64,000 bases of DNA, taken from Kitasatospora sp. CB01950. Its GTDB lineage: Bacteria > Actinomycetota > Actinomycetes > Streptomycetales > Streptomycetaceae. Shown here piece after piece: positions 1-8,327 of the stretch (its first letter is position 1; each line of letters starts with the position of its first letter). The notes beneath the pieces are model-generated. The model ran no database searches and had not been told where the DNA came from. It was given only the letters and a program-made list of their open reading frames with translations. The stretch covers positions 226,280-290,279 of the forward strand of contig NZ_LISX01000008.1 of NCBI RefSeq assembly GCF_001905465.1, given 5' to 3'. A program made the translations under genes and the position numbers.

Positions 1-227
1 CGTCCACCCCGCTGCCGTGGTCCGGCCAGGCCACCACGTGGCCGACGCCGGGCGGGATCTCCTGGTCGCAGCCGGGGCAGCGGTAGTGCCGCCCGGCGGT
101 GCCGGCCACGGTCTGCACGACCCAGTCCTCGCCCCGGTACGACTCCACCCGACGCAGCGAGCCGCCCATGGGCGCGGCGCTCTCACGGTCCTCGGACTTC
201 TGGATCCGGTTGCGGCGCGGTGACACG
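1..227 (-). CDS. small zinc-ribbon-like protein, 5' part only
   Basis: This reads from a GTG at 227 leftward and runs off the window edge, so only about 75 N-terminal residues are present. A GAGGGG-type ribosome binding site lies just upstream of the GTG. The visible protein has a basic N-terminus, a W-rich middle and one RCPGCDQEI knuckle, half of a likely Zn ribbon, followed by PPGVGHVVAWPDHG. Similar streptomycete proteins of about 90 residues are often labelled 'ATP/GTP-binding protein', but no P-loop is visible here and I would not use that label. The function is unknown. The second half of the metal site should lie outside the window. Confidence 0.6.
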
Positions 228-437
228 TGACTACCCCTCGTTCCGGCGCGTTGTCCCTCCAGGGTACGGTCCGCCGCGCCGCCGGGGGACGGCGGTGGCC
301 GGACCTGTTCCCGCCCGCTGTGTCCGGGAGTCACACGCGTCACACCCGTCACTCCCGCGCCATTAGCATGTATCCCCGCCAGGCTTCAGCGATTCGACGG
401 TAATCCACCCTTCCCTTGGGCAAATTGAGGGTTCGGC

Positions 438-450
438 GTGCCATTGGCAC
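438..450. promoter_or_regulatory. perfect 6+1+6 palindrome upstream of the monooxygenase gene
   Basis: GTGCCATTGGCAC is a perfect inverted repeat with a one-base centre, about 75 bp upstream of the flavin-monooxygenase start. It lies in a locally less GC-rich patch (about 350-460). Its position and symmetry suit a repressor operator, but no regulator gene is adjacent and no clean promoter hexamers flank it, so the role is a guess. Confidence 0.3.
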
Positions 451-523
451 ATGACATGGGTTACTCACGAGGTGACACGGCGGGGCCCGCGAACCCTGCG
501 CGCGCACCGAGGAGACACGCCCC

Positions 524-1762
524 ATGACGAAGACCACCGCCCGCCCGCATGCCCGCTCCGCCGAGCGGCGAACGACCGCCCGAGGGGTGGCCCCGGCCAC
601 GCAGCCGGCCCCGGCACCGGGCGCCGACACGGACGCGATCCGGGTCGGCGCGTTCCTGCTGTCCGCGCAGTTCCCCGGCCAGAGCCACGGCGAGGCGCTG
701 GAGCGGACCGTCTCGGCGGCGCTGACCGCCGAGCGGGTGGGCCTGGACGCGGTGTGGCTGGCCGAGCACCACTTCGTGCCGTACGGGGTCTGCCCGGACG
801 CGGCGACGCTGGCCGGGATACTGCTGGGCCGCACCCGGCGGATCGGCGTGGGCACCGCGGTGAGCGTGCTGAGCACCCGGCACCCGGTGGCTCTGGGCGA
901 GCAGGCGGCGCTGCTGCACCTGACCTCCGGCGGCCGGTTCACCCTCGGCGTGGGCCGCGGCGGGCCGTGGATCGACCTGGCGGTGTTCGGCGGCGGCCTG
1001 GCGGCGTACGAGCAGGGCTTCCCGGAGCGCCTGGACCTGCTGCTGAGCTGGCTGCACGGGGCCCGGGTGGGCGGCTCGGGGCCGCAGTTCGACTTCCCGG
1101 AGGTGGCGGTGGTGCCGCGGGCCGTGGAGCCCCGGCGGGCCGACCTGACGGGCTGGCTGGGCCTGGACGGGACGCCGCCCGCGGCGGCCGCGGTGATTCC
1201 GAGGCAGCGTCAGGAACCGTCCCAGCAGCTGCAGTCGGGCCCGCCGGTGGTGATGGCTTGCACCTCGCCGGCCGGGGTGCGGACGGCCGCCGAGCGGGGC
1301 CTGCCGATGCTGCTGGGCATGCACTCGGGCGACGAGGACAAGCGGGAGATGCTGGCCGCCTACCGGGCGGCCTGGCGGGCCGCGGGGCGCGGCGAGGAGC
1401 AGTTGGCCCGGGTGGAGCGGGAGCACGTGGCGGCGGGCGTGGTGCAGGTCGACGACCGGGCGGGGGCGGCCCGGGCCGACCTGCTGCGGACGATGCCGGA
1501 CTTCTTCGCGTACGGGCTGGGAGCGCACCGCACGGTGGACGGCCGGGAGCGGTCGATGCGCGATCCGCGGGCGTACACCGAGCTGCTGTGCGACCTGCAC
1601 GCGGTGGGCACGCCCCGGCAGTGCGCGGACCGGCTGCTGGCGACCGCGGAGGGCACCGGCATCCGGCGTTTCGCGCTGCTCGCCGAGGGGTCCGGGGACA
1701 CCGCGGCGACGCTGCACAACCTGGACCGGATCGGCGCCGAGGTGCTGCCGCAGCTGCGCTGA
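524..1762 (+). CDS. LLM class flavin-dependent oxidoreductase (luciferase-like)
   Basis: This is a 412-residue member of the bacterial-luciferase-like monooxygenase superfamily, enzymes that use reduced F420 or FMN to oxygenate or oxidise small molecules. After a disordered, basic N-terminal extension of about 40 residues, the TIM-barrel start VGAFLLSAQFPGQ is followed by the family's LDAVWLAEHHF segment, the RIGVGTAVSVLSTRHPV strand-helix and the GRFTLGVGRGG loop. A GAGGAGA ribosome binding site precedes the ATG. It stands alone on the plus strand and converges on the next gene across a strong hairpin. The substrate cannot be told from sequence. The SsuD-like enzyme at 58-59 kb belongs to a different subfamily. 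Confidence 0.88.
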   Translation: MTKTTARPHARSAERRTTARGVAPATQPAPAPGADTDAIRVGAFLLSAQFPGQSHGEALERTVSAALTAERVGLDAVWLAEHHFVPYGVCPDAATLAGILLGRTRRIGVGTAVSVLSTRHPVALGEQAALLHLTSGGRFTLGVGRGGPWIDLAVFGGGLAAYEQGFPERLDLLLSWLHGARVGGSGPQFDFPEVAVVPRAVEPRRADLTGWLGLDGTPPAAAAVIPRQRQEPSQQLQSGPPVVMACTSPAGVRTAAERGLPMLLGMHSGDEDKREMLAAYRAAWRAAGRGEEQLARVEREHVAAGVVQVDDRAGAARADLLRTMPDFFAYGLGAHRTVDGRERSMRDPRAYTELLCDLHAVGTPRQCADRLLATAEGTGIRRFALLAEGSGDTAATLHNLDRIGAEVLPQLR

Positions 1763-1772
1763 GCATGCGCCC

Positions 1773-1808
1773 GCGGGCCGCCCCGGCCCTGGGTCCGGGG
1801 CGACCCGC
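1773..1808. terminator. bidirectional hairpin between convergent genes
   Basis: Arms of about 14 bp (GCGGGCCGCCCCGG and CCGGGGCGACCCGC, one mismatch) enclose an 8-base loop, 10 bases after the monooxygenase stop and 18 bases before the end of the facing gene. There is no T-tract, as is usual for actinomycete terminators. It can serve both genes. Confidence 0.6.
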
Positions 1809-1826
1809 GCTCGGGTGTGTCGGGTC

Positions 1827-2219
1827 TCAGCAGTCGCGCAACTCGGGCGACTGGTTGAGGAGTTGGGCACGGACCGAGGTGAAGCGGGCGTGCCGCTCGG
1901 TGGTGTCGGGGCCGGGGGCGAAGACCGCGACCCGGTGGCAGTTCTGGAAGGCCAGCTGGACGCCGAAGTGGCGCTGCAGGGCTCCGCGGATGGCGTCACT
2001 GGCCATCGCCCGGAGCAGCTGTCCGCGTTCCTGCTCGCTCGGCGGGGGGACTTCGTTGTCGGCGAAGTCGGTCCCGTCGACCTCGAGTTGGGTGACCAGG
2101 GAGCTGATCATGTCCCAGGCGTAGGGCAGCGAGGTGCGGACACAGTCGACGAACTCCCGCTCGTCGACCTCGCCTCGTTCGGCCTTCTCCAACAGGGCCG
2201 GTGAGACGTCGAGCGACAT
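1827..2219 (-). CDS. SCO5389 family protein, function unknown
   Basis: This 130-residue acidic protein begins MSLDVSPALLEKAE and ends QLLNQSPELRDC, a pattern strongly conserved among streptomycetes next to nucS. I chose the ATG at 2219 because an AGAGGAGA ribosome binding site ends five bases before it; an in-frame start five codons upstream lies inside that site. The protein looks soluble and helical, with a conserved ASDAIRGALQRHFGVQLAFQNCHRVAVF stretch split here over helix and strand. No catalytic motif or membrane segment is visible. Its constant position beside nucS suggests a shared neighbourhood rather than proof of a shared function. Confidence 0.75.
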   Translation of the reverse strand: MSLDVSPALLEKAERGEVDEREFVDCVRTSLPYAWDMISSLVTQLEVDGTDFADNEVPPPSEQERGQLLRAMASDAIRGALQRHFGVQLAFQNCHRVAVFAPGPDTTERHARFTSVRAQLLNQSPELRDC

Positions 2220-2764
2220 GGGTTCTCCTCTCACGGTCCGCCCCGGCGGAGTCGACGGGGCGGTCGTACCGGTGTGCTGAGGGTGCGTTGGACGGACGTG
2301 CGGTGAACCGCGCGCGATGTTCGAGTGCCGGCGGCGCGACGGTCTGGGGGGTCGCGTCGCGTCGTCGAGGTCCTGGCCAGGGGTTCAGACCAGCGTGTCA
2401 GTCCTTCCCGGGCCCGGCTGGAGAATCCGGGGATTGCCACCCGAATCGCTCCGCCGGGGCCCAGATTGGCCGGAATCAGTTGTGCACCGACCCTTCGCGC
2501 CGAGCCGGCCCGGCCCACCTCGGTGGCCTTGCGAGCACCATGGTTCGCCCCTCCCGGCCCGCCCACACCCGCTCTGCGGGCACTCGCTTCAAACGGCCCC
2601 CGGGCCCGCCTTCCGACAGCCGCCTGTCTCGGGAATCACGCCCCCTCGACCCACTGCGCGCCGGCGCACCTCCCCCGGCCGCACGCCCCGTCCACGCGCC
2701 CCTCCCCGCGCCCCTCCCCGCGCCTCCGGAATCGAACAGGGACAGGGGCACTCCCGGCGGGCCG
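2220..2764. other. 545-base intergenic region, no gene recognised
   Basis: Between the divergent SCO5389-family gene and nucS there is GC-rich sequence with only shadow-quality open frames on both strands. It should hold the promoter of the minus-strand gene, but no convincing -35/-10 pair stands out. The nucS -10 box sits at its right edge. Confidence 0.5.
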
Positions 2765-2770
2765 TAGGCT
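2765..2770 (+). promoter_or_regulatory. -10 box of a probable leaderless nucS transcript
   Basis: TAGGCT lies exactly 7 bases before the nucS ATG, and no ribosome binding site is present in the gap. That spacing puts the transcription start on or next to the A of the start codon. The same hexamer and spacing recur before argS and, with 6 bases, before the cobalamin adenosyltransferase gene. Confidence 0.55.
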
Positions 2771-2777
2771 TGTCCCC

Positions 2778-3437
2778 ATGCGTCTTGTAATCGCCAAGTG
2801 CACCGTGGACTACGCGGGCCGCCTCGCTGCACATCTGCCCTCCGCCGTGCGCCTGGTGATCGTGAAGGCCGACGGGAGCGTCAGCATCCACGCCGACGAC
2901 CGGGCCTACAAGCCGCTGAACTGGATGTCCCCGCCGTGCTCCCTGAAGGAGACCGAGGGGGTGTGGACGGTCACCAACAAGGCCGGCGAGAAGCTGATCA
3001 TCACCCTGGAGGACGTCCACCACGACTCCAGCCACGAGCTCGGCGTCGACCCCGGCCTGGTGAAGGACGGCGTCGAGGCGCACCTGCAGGAGCTCCTCGC
3101 GGACCGCATGGAGGTGCTCGGCGCCGGCTGGTCGCTGATCCGCCGCGAGTACCCGACCGCGATCGGCCCGGTCGACATCCTCTGCCGCGACTCCGACGGC
3201 GCGACCGTCGCCGTCGAGATCAAGCGCCGCGGCGAGATCGACGGCGTCGAGCAGCTCACCCGCTACCTCGACCTGCTCAACCGCGATCCGCTGCTCGCCC
3301 CGGTCAAGGGCATCTTCGCCGCCCAGGAGATCAAGCCCCAGGCCCGCGTGCTGGCCACCGACCGCGGCATCGGCTGCGTCGTCCTCGACTACAACGAGCT
3401 GCGCGGCATCGACGACGACAAGCTCAAGCTGTTCTGA
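2778..3437 (+). CDS. nucS: mismatch-specific endonuclease NucS (EndoMS)
   Basis: NucS (DUF91) replaces MutS/MutL in actinobacteria and archaea by making a double-strand cut at mismatches. The 219 residues have an N-terminal dimerisation/DNA-binding part and a C-terminal RecB-like nuclease domain. The nuclease signature is complete: GPVDILCRD (D133), VAVEIKRRG (E147, K149) and EQLTRYLDLL. The last residues, DDDKLKLF, resemble the beta-clamp-binding tail reported for actinobacterial NucS. The start is the ATG set by a -10 box 7 bases upstream, implying leaderless translation. The neighbourhood (SCO5389-family gene on one side, atp operon nearby) is the usual streptomycete one. Confidence 0.96.
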   Translation: MRLVIAKCTVDYAGRLAAHLPSAVRLVIVKADGSVSIHADDRAYKPLNWMSPPCSLKETEGVWTVTNKAGEKLIITLEDVHHDSSHELGVDPGLVKDGVEAHLQELLADRMEVLGAGWSLIRREYPTAIGPVDILCRDSDGATVAVEIKRRGEIDGVEQLTRYLDLLNRDPLLAPVKGIFAAQEIKPQARVLATDRGIGCVVLDYNELRGIDDDKLKLF

Positions 3438-3485
3438 GCCCCCCGCGGCGGCCGATTGCGGTGGCCGCCGCCCGCACCGCGCTGC

Positions 3486-3491
3486 GACAAT
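3486..3491 (+). promoter_or_regulatory. -10 box of a probable leaderless transcript
   Basis: GACAAT sits 7 bases before the ATG at 3499 with only CCCCCGC between, and no ribosome binding site is visible. The geometry equals that before nucS. The first base departs from TANNNT, so confidence is lower. Confidence 0.4.
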
Positions 3492-3498
3492 CCCCCGC

Positions 3499-4146
3499 AT
3501 GCCCGTTCGAAGCGCCGACCCGGTCGGCCGGTACGAGACCCATCTCACCCTGGCCCCGGCCGAGGTCGACGCGCTGGCCCGCTGGGCGGCCGCGCACGGC
3601 CTGGAGTTCACCCACATCCTGCTGGCCCGCGGCCGGCACCCGTCGCAGCCGATGCTGTCCTGGCAGAGCGACGGCACTCTGGCCGCCCAGCACCGCCGCG
3701 CCGCCGCCGAGGTGGCCCGGCTGCGGGCCGCCGGGTTCACCCCGGTCCGGGTGAAGATCGAGGCGGCGCCCTGGACGCCGGGCGTCCCCGACACCGACGC
3801 GGAGGCCGAACTCGCCGACGCCGCCTGCTACTTCGAACACCATGTGAAGGTCCGGACGGCCCCCGGCGTCCCCCGCGACGCGCTGGCCCGGGCCGCCGAC
3901 GGCCACCACGCGCACGTCTCCTGGAACGCCCGCCGTACCGAACCCGACGGCCACCGCCAGTACTTCGTCACCCAGCGCTGCCACCGCCTCGGCCCGGCCT
4001 CCGCCGGCGCCCGCCTCGACGACCTCACCGCCGCGCTGACCGCCGCCGGTTTCCCACCGCTGAAGGTCACCCGCGAGTACGTGGTCCACGACTCGGCGCT
4101 CGCCCTGGACTCCGGCTGGCTCGACGACGCCCCGACCACCCGCTGA
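3499..4146 (+). CDS. uncharacterised His-rich protein, possible 2H-phosphoesterase-like fold
   Basis: This 215-residue soluble protein belongs to a family I recognise only by pattern: RYETHLTLA at the start, FTHILLARGRHPSQPML, a central VKIEAAPWTPGVP, then YFEHHVKV, HAHVSWNARR and EYVVHDSALALDSGW. Two H-x-[TS] motifs (H15-L-T17 and H139-V-S141) fall where a 2H phosphoesterase would carry its paired catalytic histidines, but spacing and fold are not proven. It probably starts leaderless at the ATG. The nucleotidyltransferase gene begins 13 bases downstream, so the two are likely co-transcribed and may act on a common nucleotide or RNA substrate (inference). Confidence 0.6.
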   Translation: MPVRSADPVGRYETHLTLAPAEVDALARWAAAHGLEFTHILLARGRHPSQPMLSWQSDGTLAAQHRRAAAEVARLRAAGFTPVRVKIEAAPWTPGVPDTDAEAELADAACYFEHHVKVRTAPGVPRDALARAADGHHAHVSWNARRTEPDGHRQYFVTQRCHRLGPASAGARLDDLTAALTAAGFPPLKVTREYVVHDSALALDSGWLDDAPTTR

Positions 4147-4159
4147 CCGAGGAGGCCCC

Positions 4160-5350
4160 GTGCCCGACCACCGCCTGCTGCCCGAGGACCGTCGCCACCG
4201 GCCGCGCACCCACCGGCCGATCGACGACCCGCGGGCCACTCAGCCCGAGATCTTCGACCCGGCCCTGAAGCAGTTCGACAACGCCTACCGGGCGGGCGAG
4301 CCGCGCTTCACCGACCCCGACCTCTCCACCGCCTGGTACGCGGCCCGCCGCACCGCGATGGACGCCGCCCTGGCCGCCGTCGCCGCCTCCGGCCGGGCCG
4401 ACCACCTGGTGCTGCGCGGCTCCGTGGTGCTGAAGGCCTGGTTCGGCGACGCCGCCCGCGAACCCGGCGACGTGGACTTCGTCGTCACCCCCGCCGACTG
4501 GACGCTCGACGACCCGCGCACCGAGAACCTGTTCGACGAAATCGTCGGCGCCGTCAGCCGCACCACCGGGCCCGTCCGCTTCCCGCCCGGCCGGAGCGTC
4601 ACCGAGGACATCTGGACGTACGAGCGGGCCCCCGGTCGCCGCCTGCTGCTCGGCTGGGAGGCCGACGGCCTGCCCGGCGGCACGGTGCAGCTCGACTTCG
4701 TCTTCAACGAGGAGCTGCCCGTCCCCGCCGAGCCCCTGGAGCTCGCCCCCGGCACCGTGCTGAACGTCGCCGGGCGTGAACTCTCGCTCGCCTGGAAGCT
4801 GTTGTGGCTCGCCACCGACTGCTACCCGCAGGGCAAGGACCTGTACGACGCGGCCCTGCTGGCCCGCTCGACCGGCCTGCGCTACCAGGTGCTGCGGGAC
4901 GTCTTCGTCACCGGCGAGGCCCACTACGCCGAGGACCCGGTGGGCCCGGAGAGCGTCCCCACCGAGACCGACTGGTCGAACTTCGCCACCGAGTACCCGC
5001 AGCTGGCCGGCGAGGAGTCCGACCACGCCCGCAGCCTGGCCGAGGCCCTCGCGCCGACCTTCGCGGAAGTCCCCGACGCCGATCGCGCCGCCTGGTGGCG
5101 CGAAGGCTGGCTCGGACCCGTCCGCCGCCTGCACGCCGACCAGGGCTTCGCCGCCGCCCAGGCCTGGCTGGGCGCCCGCCAGGCACCGCTCCAGCTGGCC
5201 CACCGCCTCACCGCCGAGGCCCTCGGCCCCGCCGCCCCCGAGCACCTCGGCGCGGCCATGCTCGACTGCCCGGCCTGGTCCTGGTACACCGACCGGGCCG
5301 CGGGCGGGCGGCTGTCCGCGGAGACCGTCGACGCCTGGCTCCGTTCCTGA
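4160..5350 (+). CDS. nucleotidyltransferase, AbiEii/AbiGii family
   Basis: The GTG start follows a GAGGAGG ribosome binding site. The 396-residue protein carries the AbiEii-type DNA-polymerase-beta fold: LRGSVVLKAWFG (G87-S88) followed by GDVDFVV with D104 and D106 as metal-binding acids, and a later QGKDLYDAALL matching the family's KDxxD motif. AbiEii toxins transfer nucleotides, and related MenT enzymes modify tRNA 3' ends. No AbiEi-type antitoxin regulator is adjacent; the partner is the uncharacterised gene immediately upstream. In this setting it may be a housekeeping or RNA-modifying nucleotidyltransferase rather than a phage-defence toxin. About 190 C-terminal residues after the core are rich in Trp and acidic residues and unassigned. 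Confidence 0.82.
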   Translation: MPDHRLLPEDRRHRPRTHRPIDDPRATQPEIFDPALKQFDNAYRAGEPRFTDPDLSTAWYAARRTAMDAALAAVAASGRADHLVLRGSVVLKAWFGDAAREPGDVDFVVTPADWTLDDPRTENLFDEIVGAVSRTTGPVRFPPGRSVTEDIWTYERAPGRRLLLGWEADGLPGGTVQLDFVFNEELPVPAEPLELAPGTVLNVAGRELSLAWKLLWLATDCYPQGKDLYDAALLARSTGLRYQVLRDVFVTGEAHYAEDPVGPESVPTETDWSNFATEYPQLAGEESDHARSLAEALAPTFAEVPDADRAAWWREGWLGPVRRLHADQGFAAAQAWLGARQAPLQLAHRLTAEALGPAAPEHLGAAMLDCPAWSWYTDRAAGGRLSAETVDAWLRS

Positions 5351-5471
5351 CCCCGCCGCCCTTCCAGTGGATTCGCGTGCCCGGGGCGCCGATTCGGTGA
5401 GGCGTGCCCACGCTGCCGGATTCCCTGAACGGCAGAGGGCCGCAAGGCCCCCACCGAAGGGAGCCGTCAGC

Positions 5472-6001
5472 GTGCACCACGTCATCCGCAGGTTCGCCCC
5501 ACTCGCCGCCGTCGCAGCGACCGCCGTCGCGACCGTCCTTCCCGCGCCGCCCACCCCAACGGCGAGTGGATCGTCCTCGACGCCGACGACCGCCCGGGCG
5601 GCTGCCTGCTCGCCTTCGGCCTGTTCGACCCGCAGAACCAGCTGGGCCCGGCCTCCGTTCGGTACGCCTGGACGGCCTCGCCCGGCACCGGCCCGGGCCA
5701 GTGCGAAAACCAGGGCGACTACCGGATGCCTGCCTCGCCCTCGGCCCGCACCTTCGGCCCGTCGATCCGCATCGACACCGACAGCCGACCGGGCGGGTGC
5801 ATCCTCACCTTCCTCGTGGCGGACACCCCGTCCGTCTCCCCCGACATCCGGTACGCCGGGAACGGCGACGCCCGCCAATGCGGCGGCGCGCTCCCCGACG
5901 ATCGCTTCACGGCCACCCCGGGCCACCCGGTGCACTCACCGTGGACACCGACAACCGCCCCGGCGGCTGCCGGCTCCAACTCCGGCTCAACGTCCAGCTA
6001 A
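5472..6001 (+). pseudogene. broken gene for a secreted repeat protein
   Basis: A GTG at 5472 with an AAGGGAG ribosome binding site starts a clear signal peptide (HHVIRRFAPLAAVAATAVATVLPA). From about 5550 the coding sense moves to another frame, which reads HPNGEWIVLDADDRPGGC and continues for about 125 residues, including IDTDSRPGGCILTF. Near 5930 it moves to the third frame, giving VDTDNRPGGCRLQLRLNV. The three RPGGC blocks show an original protein of three tandem units of about 65 residues, each with a Cys. Two frame changes, in C-runs, and no stop in the last frame mean that it is decayed or mis-assembled. Function unknown. Confidence 0.6.
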
Positions 6002-8235
6002 CCGGCGGCGGGCGGGCTGGTCGACGGGTCCGGGCCGGTCGGCGGCGGGGAGCTCGGCGTCTGGCTGTTGGACGGCGGCGAGGGGCTCGACGACTGACCG
6101 GTCGACTTGCTCGGCTGCGGAGCCGAACTCGACTGTGCCGGCGTGGACTTGGTGGAGCTGGGCGTCGTGCCCGGCTTCGTGCTGCTCGGGCTGCCGCTCG
6201 GCCGGTGGGTGCTGGACGGGCTGTCGCTCGCCGACTCCGACGGGCTGTCGGACGGCGTCGCACTGTCACTCGCCGACGGCCGCGGGCTGGTGCTCGGCCG
6301 GGGGCTGGTGGTCGCGTCCGGCACGGGGATGTCGTCGGCGGACGTGCCGGGCTGCTTGCCCGCGGGGGTGTCCTCGTTGCTGACGGCCACGCCGATCGCG
6401 GTGCCGAGCACGCCGAGCGCCATCACCGCCGCGCTCGCCGCCAGCACCGTCCTGCGCGCCCCGGCGGGTGCCCGCTTGCGCAGCCGGGCCGGCACCTGGG
6501 CGATCGCCCGGATGGTGCGCCGCCCGCGCATCGGCTGGGTGTCGTCGGCCCCGGCGGTGAGCGCCGCGGTCTCCTCCAGCCGGATCAGGTCGAGCATCCG
6601 CCGCGCCGCCGTCCCGCCGCGCCGGTCGCCGCCGTCGGCCCGCAGCGCGAGCGCCGCCTCCAACTCGCCGACGGCCCGCCGGGAGCTGCCGACGCACAGT
6701 GCGAGAACGCCCAACTCGTGGTGGAACCAGGCCTGTTCGGCCGTCGCCCCGAGCATCCGGGCGGCCTCCAGGCCGAGTTGGAGGGCCTGCTCCCAGGCGC
6801 CCCAGCGCAGCGAGAGGGCCAGCGCGGGCGCGGCGGCCCGGGCCAGCCGCAGCACCTGCTCGGGTTGGTCGGCGTCCCGTTCGGCGCGCAGCACCGCGAG
6901 GATCACCCCGGCTTCGGCGGCGACCTGCCGGGTCGTCACCGACGCGTGCCCGACCCACCAGGAGAGGTGCTCGGCCGCGCCGTGCGCGACCCCGCCGGGG
7001 GCGAACGGCGCGGGCTCGCCCTGCGTGTCGGACTCCAGTTCGGGGAGCAGCGCGACCAGCACGCCCTCGGTGAGCCGGTGGTGGCCGCCCACCGACACCG
7101 CCAGGCCGTTGTCCACCAGTTCCTGCAGCGCGCTCTCGCCGAGGCCGACGTCGATCAGCGCGGGCAGGTGCGGCGCGGTCGGGCACTCGCCGTCCAGCGC
7201 CAGCGCCAGCCGCAGCACCCGCCGGGCCGGCTCGCTCAGTCCCTGCACCAGCAGCCGGGCCGGCGAGGCGCTCTCGCCCACCGACGGCAGCGGCACCCCG
7301 GCCCGCAGCTCGGCCTCCAACTCGGCCGGATCGCCGGGGAGTTCGTACTCCTGCACGAAACCGAAGACGCTCCGCCGGTCCTCCTGCGCGGCGACCAGCG
7401 CGTCCACTGTGACGTCCCGCTGCCGCAGCAGCGCCGCCGCCCGGACGAAGCGCAGCGGCAGGCCCTCCGACTCGAACCACAGGTCCACCGCCCAGGCCCG
7501 CTCGCCCTCGTCCAGCTGACGCCCCGCCAGTCGCGCCGCGAGCGTCAGGGACGCCGGCCGGGACAGGCCCGCCACCAGGTGGTCCCGCAGCCGCGAACCG
7601 GGGGCCGACAGCGGCGCGTCCGGCGCGGTGGAGACCAGGAACGCGCACTCGGGCGCCAACGCCAGCAGGCCTTCCAGCTCGTCGCCGGACGGCTCCACGT
7701 CGTCGATCACCACCACCGCGGCGACCCCGGCCAGCAGCTCGACCAGCTGCTCCCGATCGGGGCGGAAGTCCGGTGCCTGGTGCGTCGCCGCGAACAGGTC
7801 CTGCAACAGGTCGGCGGGCGTCCGGCGGTAGCCGCTCAGCCGCACCACGCCGTCGGGCGCCAGCTCCCCCGCCGCCTCGGCGACGGCCGCGAGCAGGGCG
7901 GAGCGGCCCGAACCGGCCTGCCCGACCAGCCGTACCGAGCGGCCCTCGCGGAGCTGCCCGAGCACCGCCTCGATGTCGCCGTCCCGATCCAGCAGCGGCA
8001 GGTCCCCGGGCCCGGCCCCCAACGCGAGCGGTCCCACCGCGGCCGTCGGCCCCAACTCCGGCCGCGCCTGCACCAGTCCGCGGATCCGCCGCGGCTCGGG
8101 CAGCCACTCGTCCGGGCAGTGCCGAGCCTCCGACCCCTCCGGTCCCCCGACCACCACCAGCCGCTCACCGCTGACCAGTTCGCCGCCCCGCGGACGTATC
8201 CCACTCGGCTGTCCCACGTCACTGCTCCCCGCCAT
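5998..8235 (-). CDS. membrane-anchored P-loop NTPase with Ser/Pro-rich tail (STAND-like)
   Basis: This is a 745-residue protein. An N-terminal part is followed by GQAGSGRSALL (105-115), a Walker A loop whose usual Lys is Arg (R111), and a clear Walker B, VVVIDDV (174-180). A helical winged-helix/TPR-like region follows. One membrane segment (about 595-617) precedes an external tail of about 125 residues made almost wholly of Ser, Pro and Thr. I chose the ATG at 8235 over one 10 codons upstream because the protein reads MAGSSDVGQPSGIRPRGG from there; the ribosome binding site is weak. The layout suits a STAND-type signalling ATPase tethered to the membrane. The STAS-domain gene lies 92 bases upstream on the same strand. 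Confidence 0.7.
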   Translation of the reverse strand: MAGSSDVGQPSGIRPRGGELVSGERLVVVGGPEGSEARHCPDEWLPEPRRIRGLVQARPELGPTAAVGPLALGAGPGDLPLLDRDGDIEAVLGQLREGRSVRLVGQAGSGRSALLAAVAEAAGELAPDGVVRLSGYRRTPADLLQDLFAATHQAPDFRPDREQLVELLAGVAAVVVIDDVEPSGDELEGLLALAPECAFLVSTAPDAPLSAPGSRLRDHLVAGLSRPASLTLAARLAGRQLDEGERAWAVDLWFESEGLPLRFVRAAALLRQRDVTVDALVAAQEDRRSVFGFVQEYELPGDPAELEAELRAGVPLPSVGESASPARLLVQGLSEPARRVLRLALALDGECPTAPHLPALIDVGLGESALQELVDNGLAVSVGGHHRLTEGVLVALLPELESDTQGEPAPFAPGGVAHGAAEHLSWWVGHASVTTRQVAAEAGVILAVLRAERDADQPEQVLRLARAAAPALALSLRWGAWEQALQLGLEAARMLGATAEQAWFHHELGVLALCVGSSRRAVGELEAALALRADGGDRRGGTAARRMLDLIRLEETAALTAGADDTQPMRGRRTIRAIAQVPARLRKRAPAGARRTVLAASAAVMALGVLGTAIGVAVSNEDTPAGKQPGTSADDIPVPDATTSPRPSTSPRPSASDSATPSDSPSESASDSPSSTHRPSGSPSSTKPGTTPSSTKSTPAQSSSAPQPSKSTGQSSSPSPPSNSQTPSSPPPTGPDPSTSPPAAG

Positions 8236-8327
8236 TCGGACACCTGACCGGAGACTGTCCCACATGACCGAACCGGGTCAACACACCGGGTGGACAAGGG
8301 CGGGCGGGAGGACGGGGAGTGCAGAAC

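Noticed and set aside
4160..5350. Type IV toxin-antitoxin or abortive-infection system
   Set aside because: The nucleotidyltransferase fits AbiEii but no AbiEi-like antitoxin is adjacent and the surroundings are core chromosome, so a defence label is not supported.
5404..8247. A 947-codon plus-strand frame through the NTPase gene
   Set aside because: Only its first part (third repeat of the broken secreted protein) has coding character; the rest is antisense to the NTPase.
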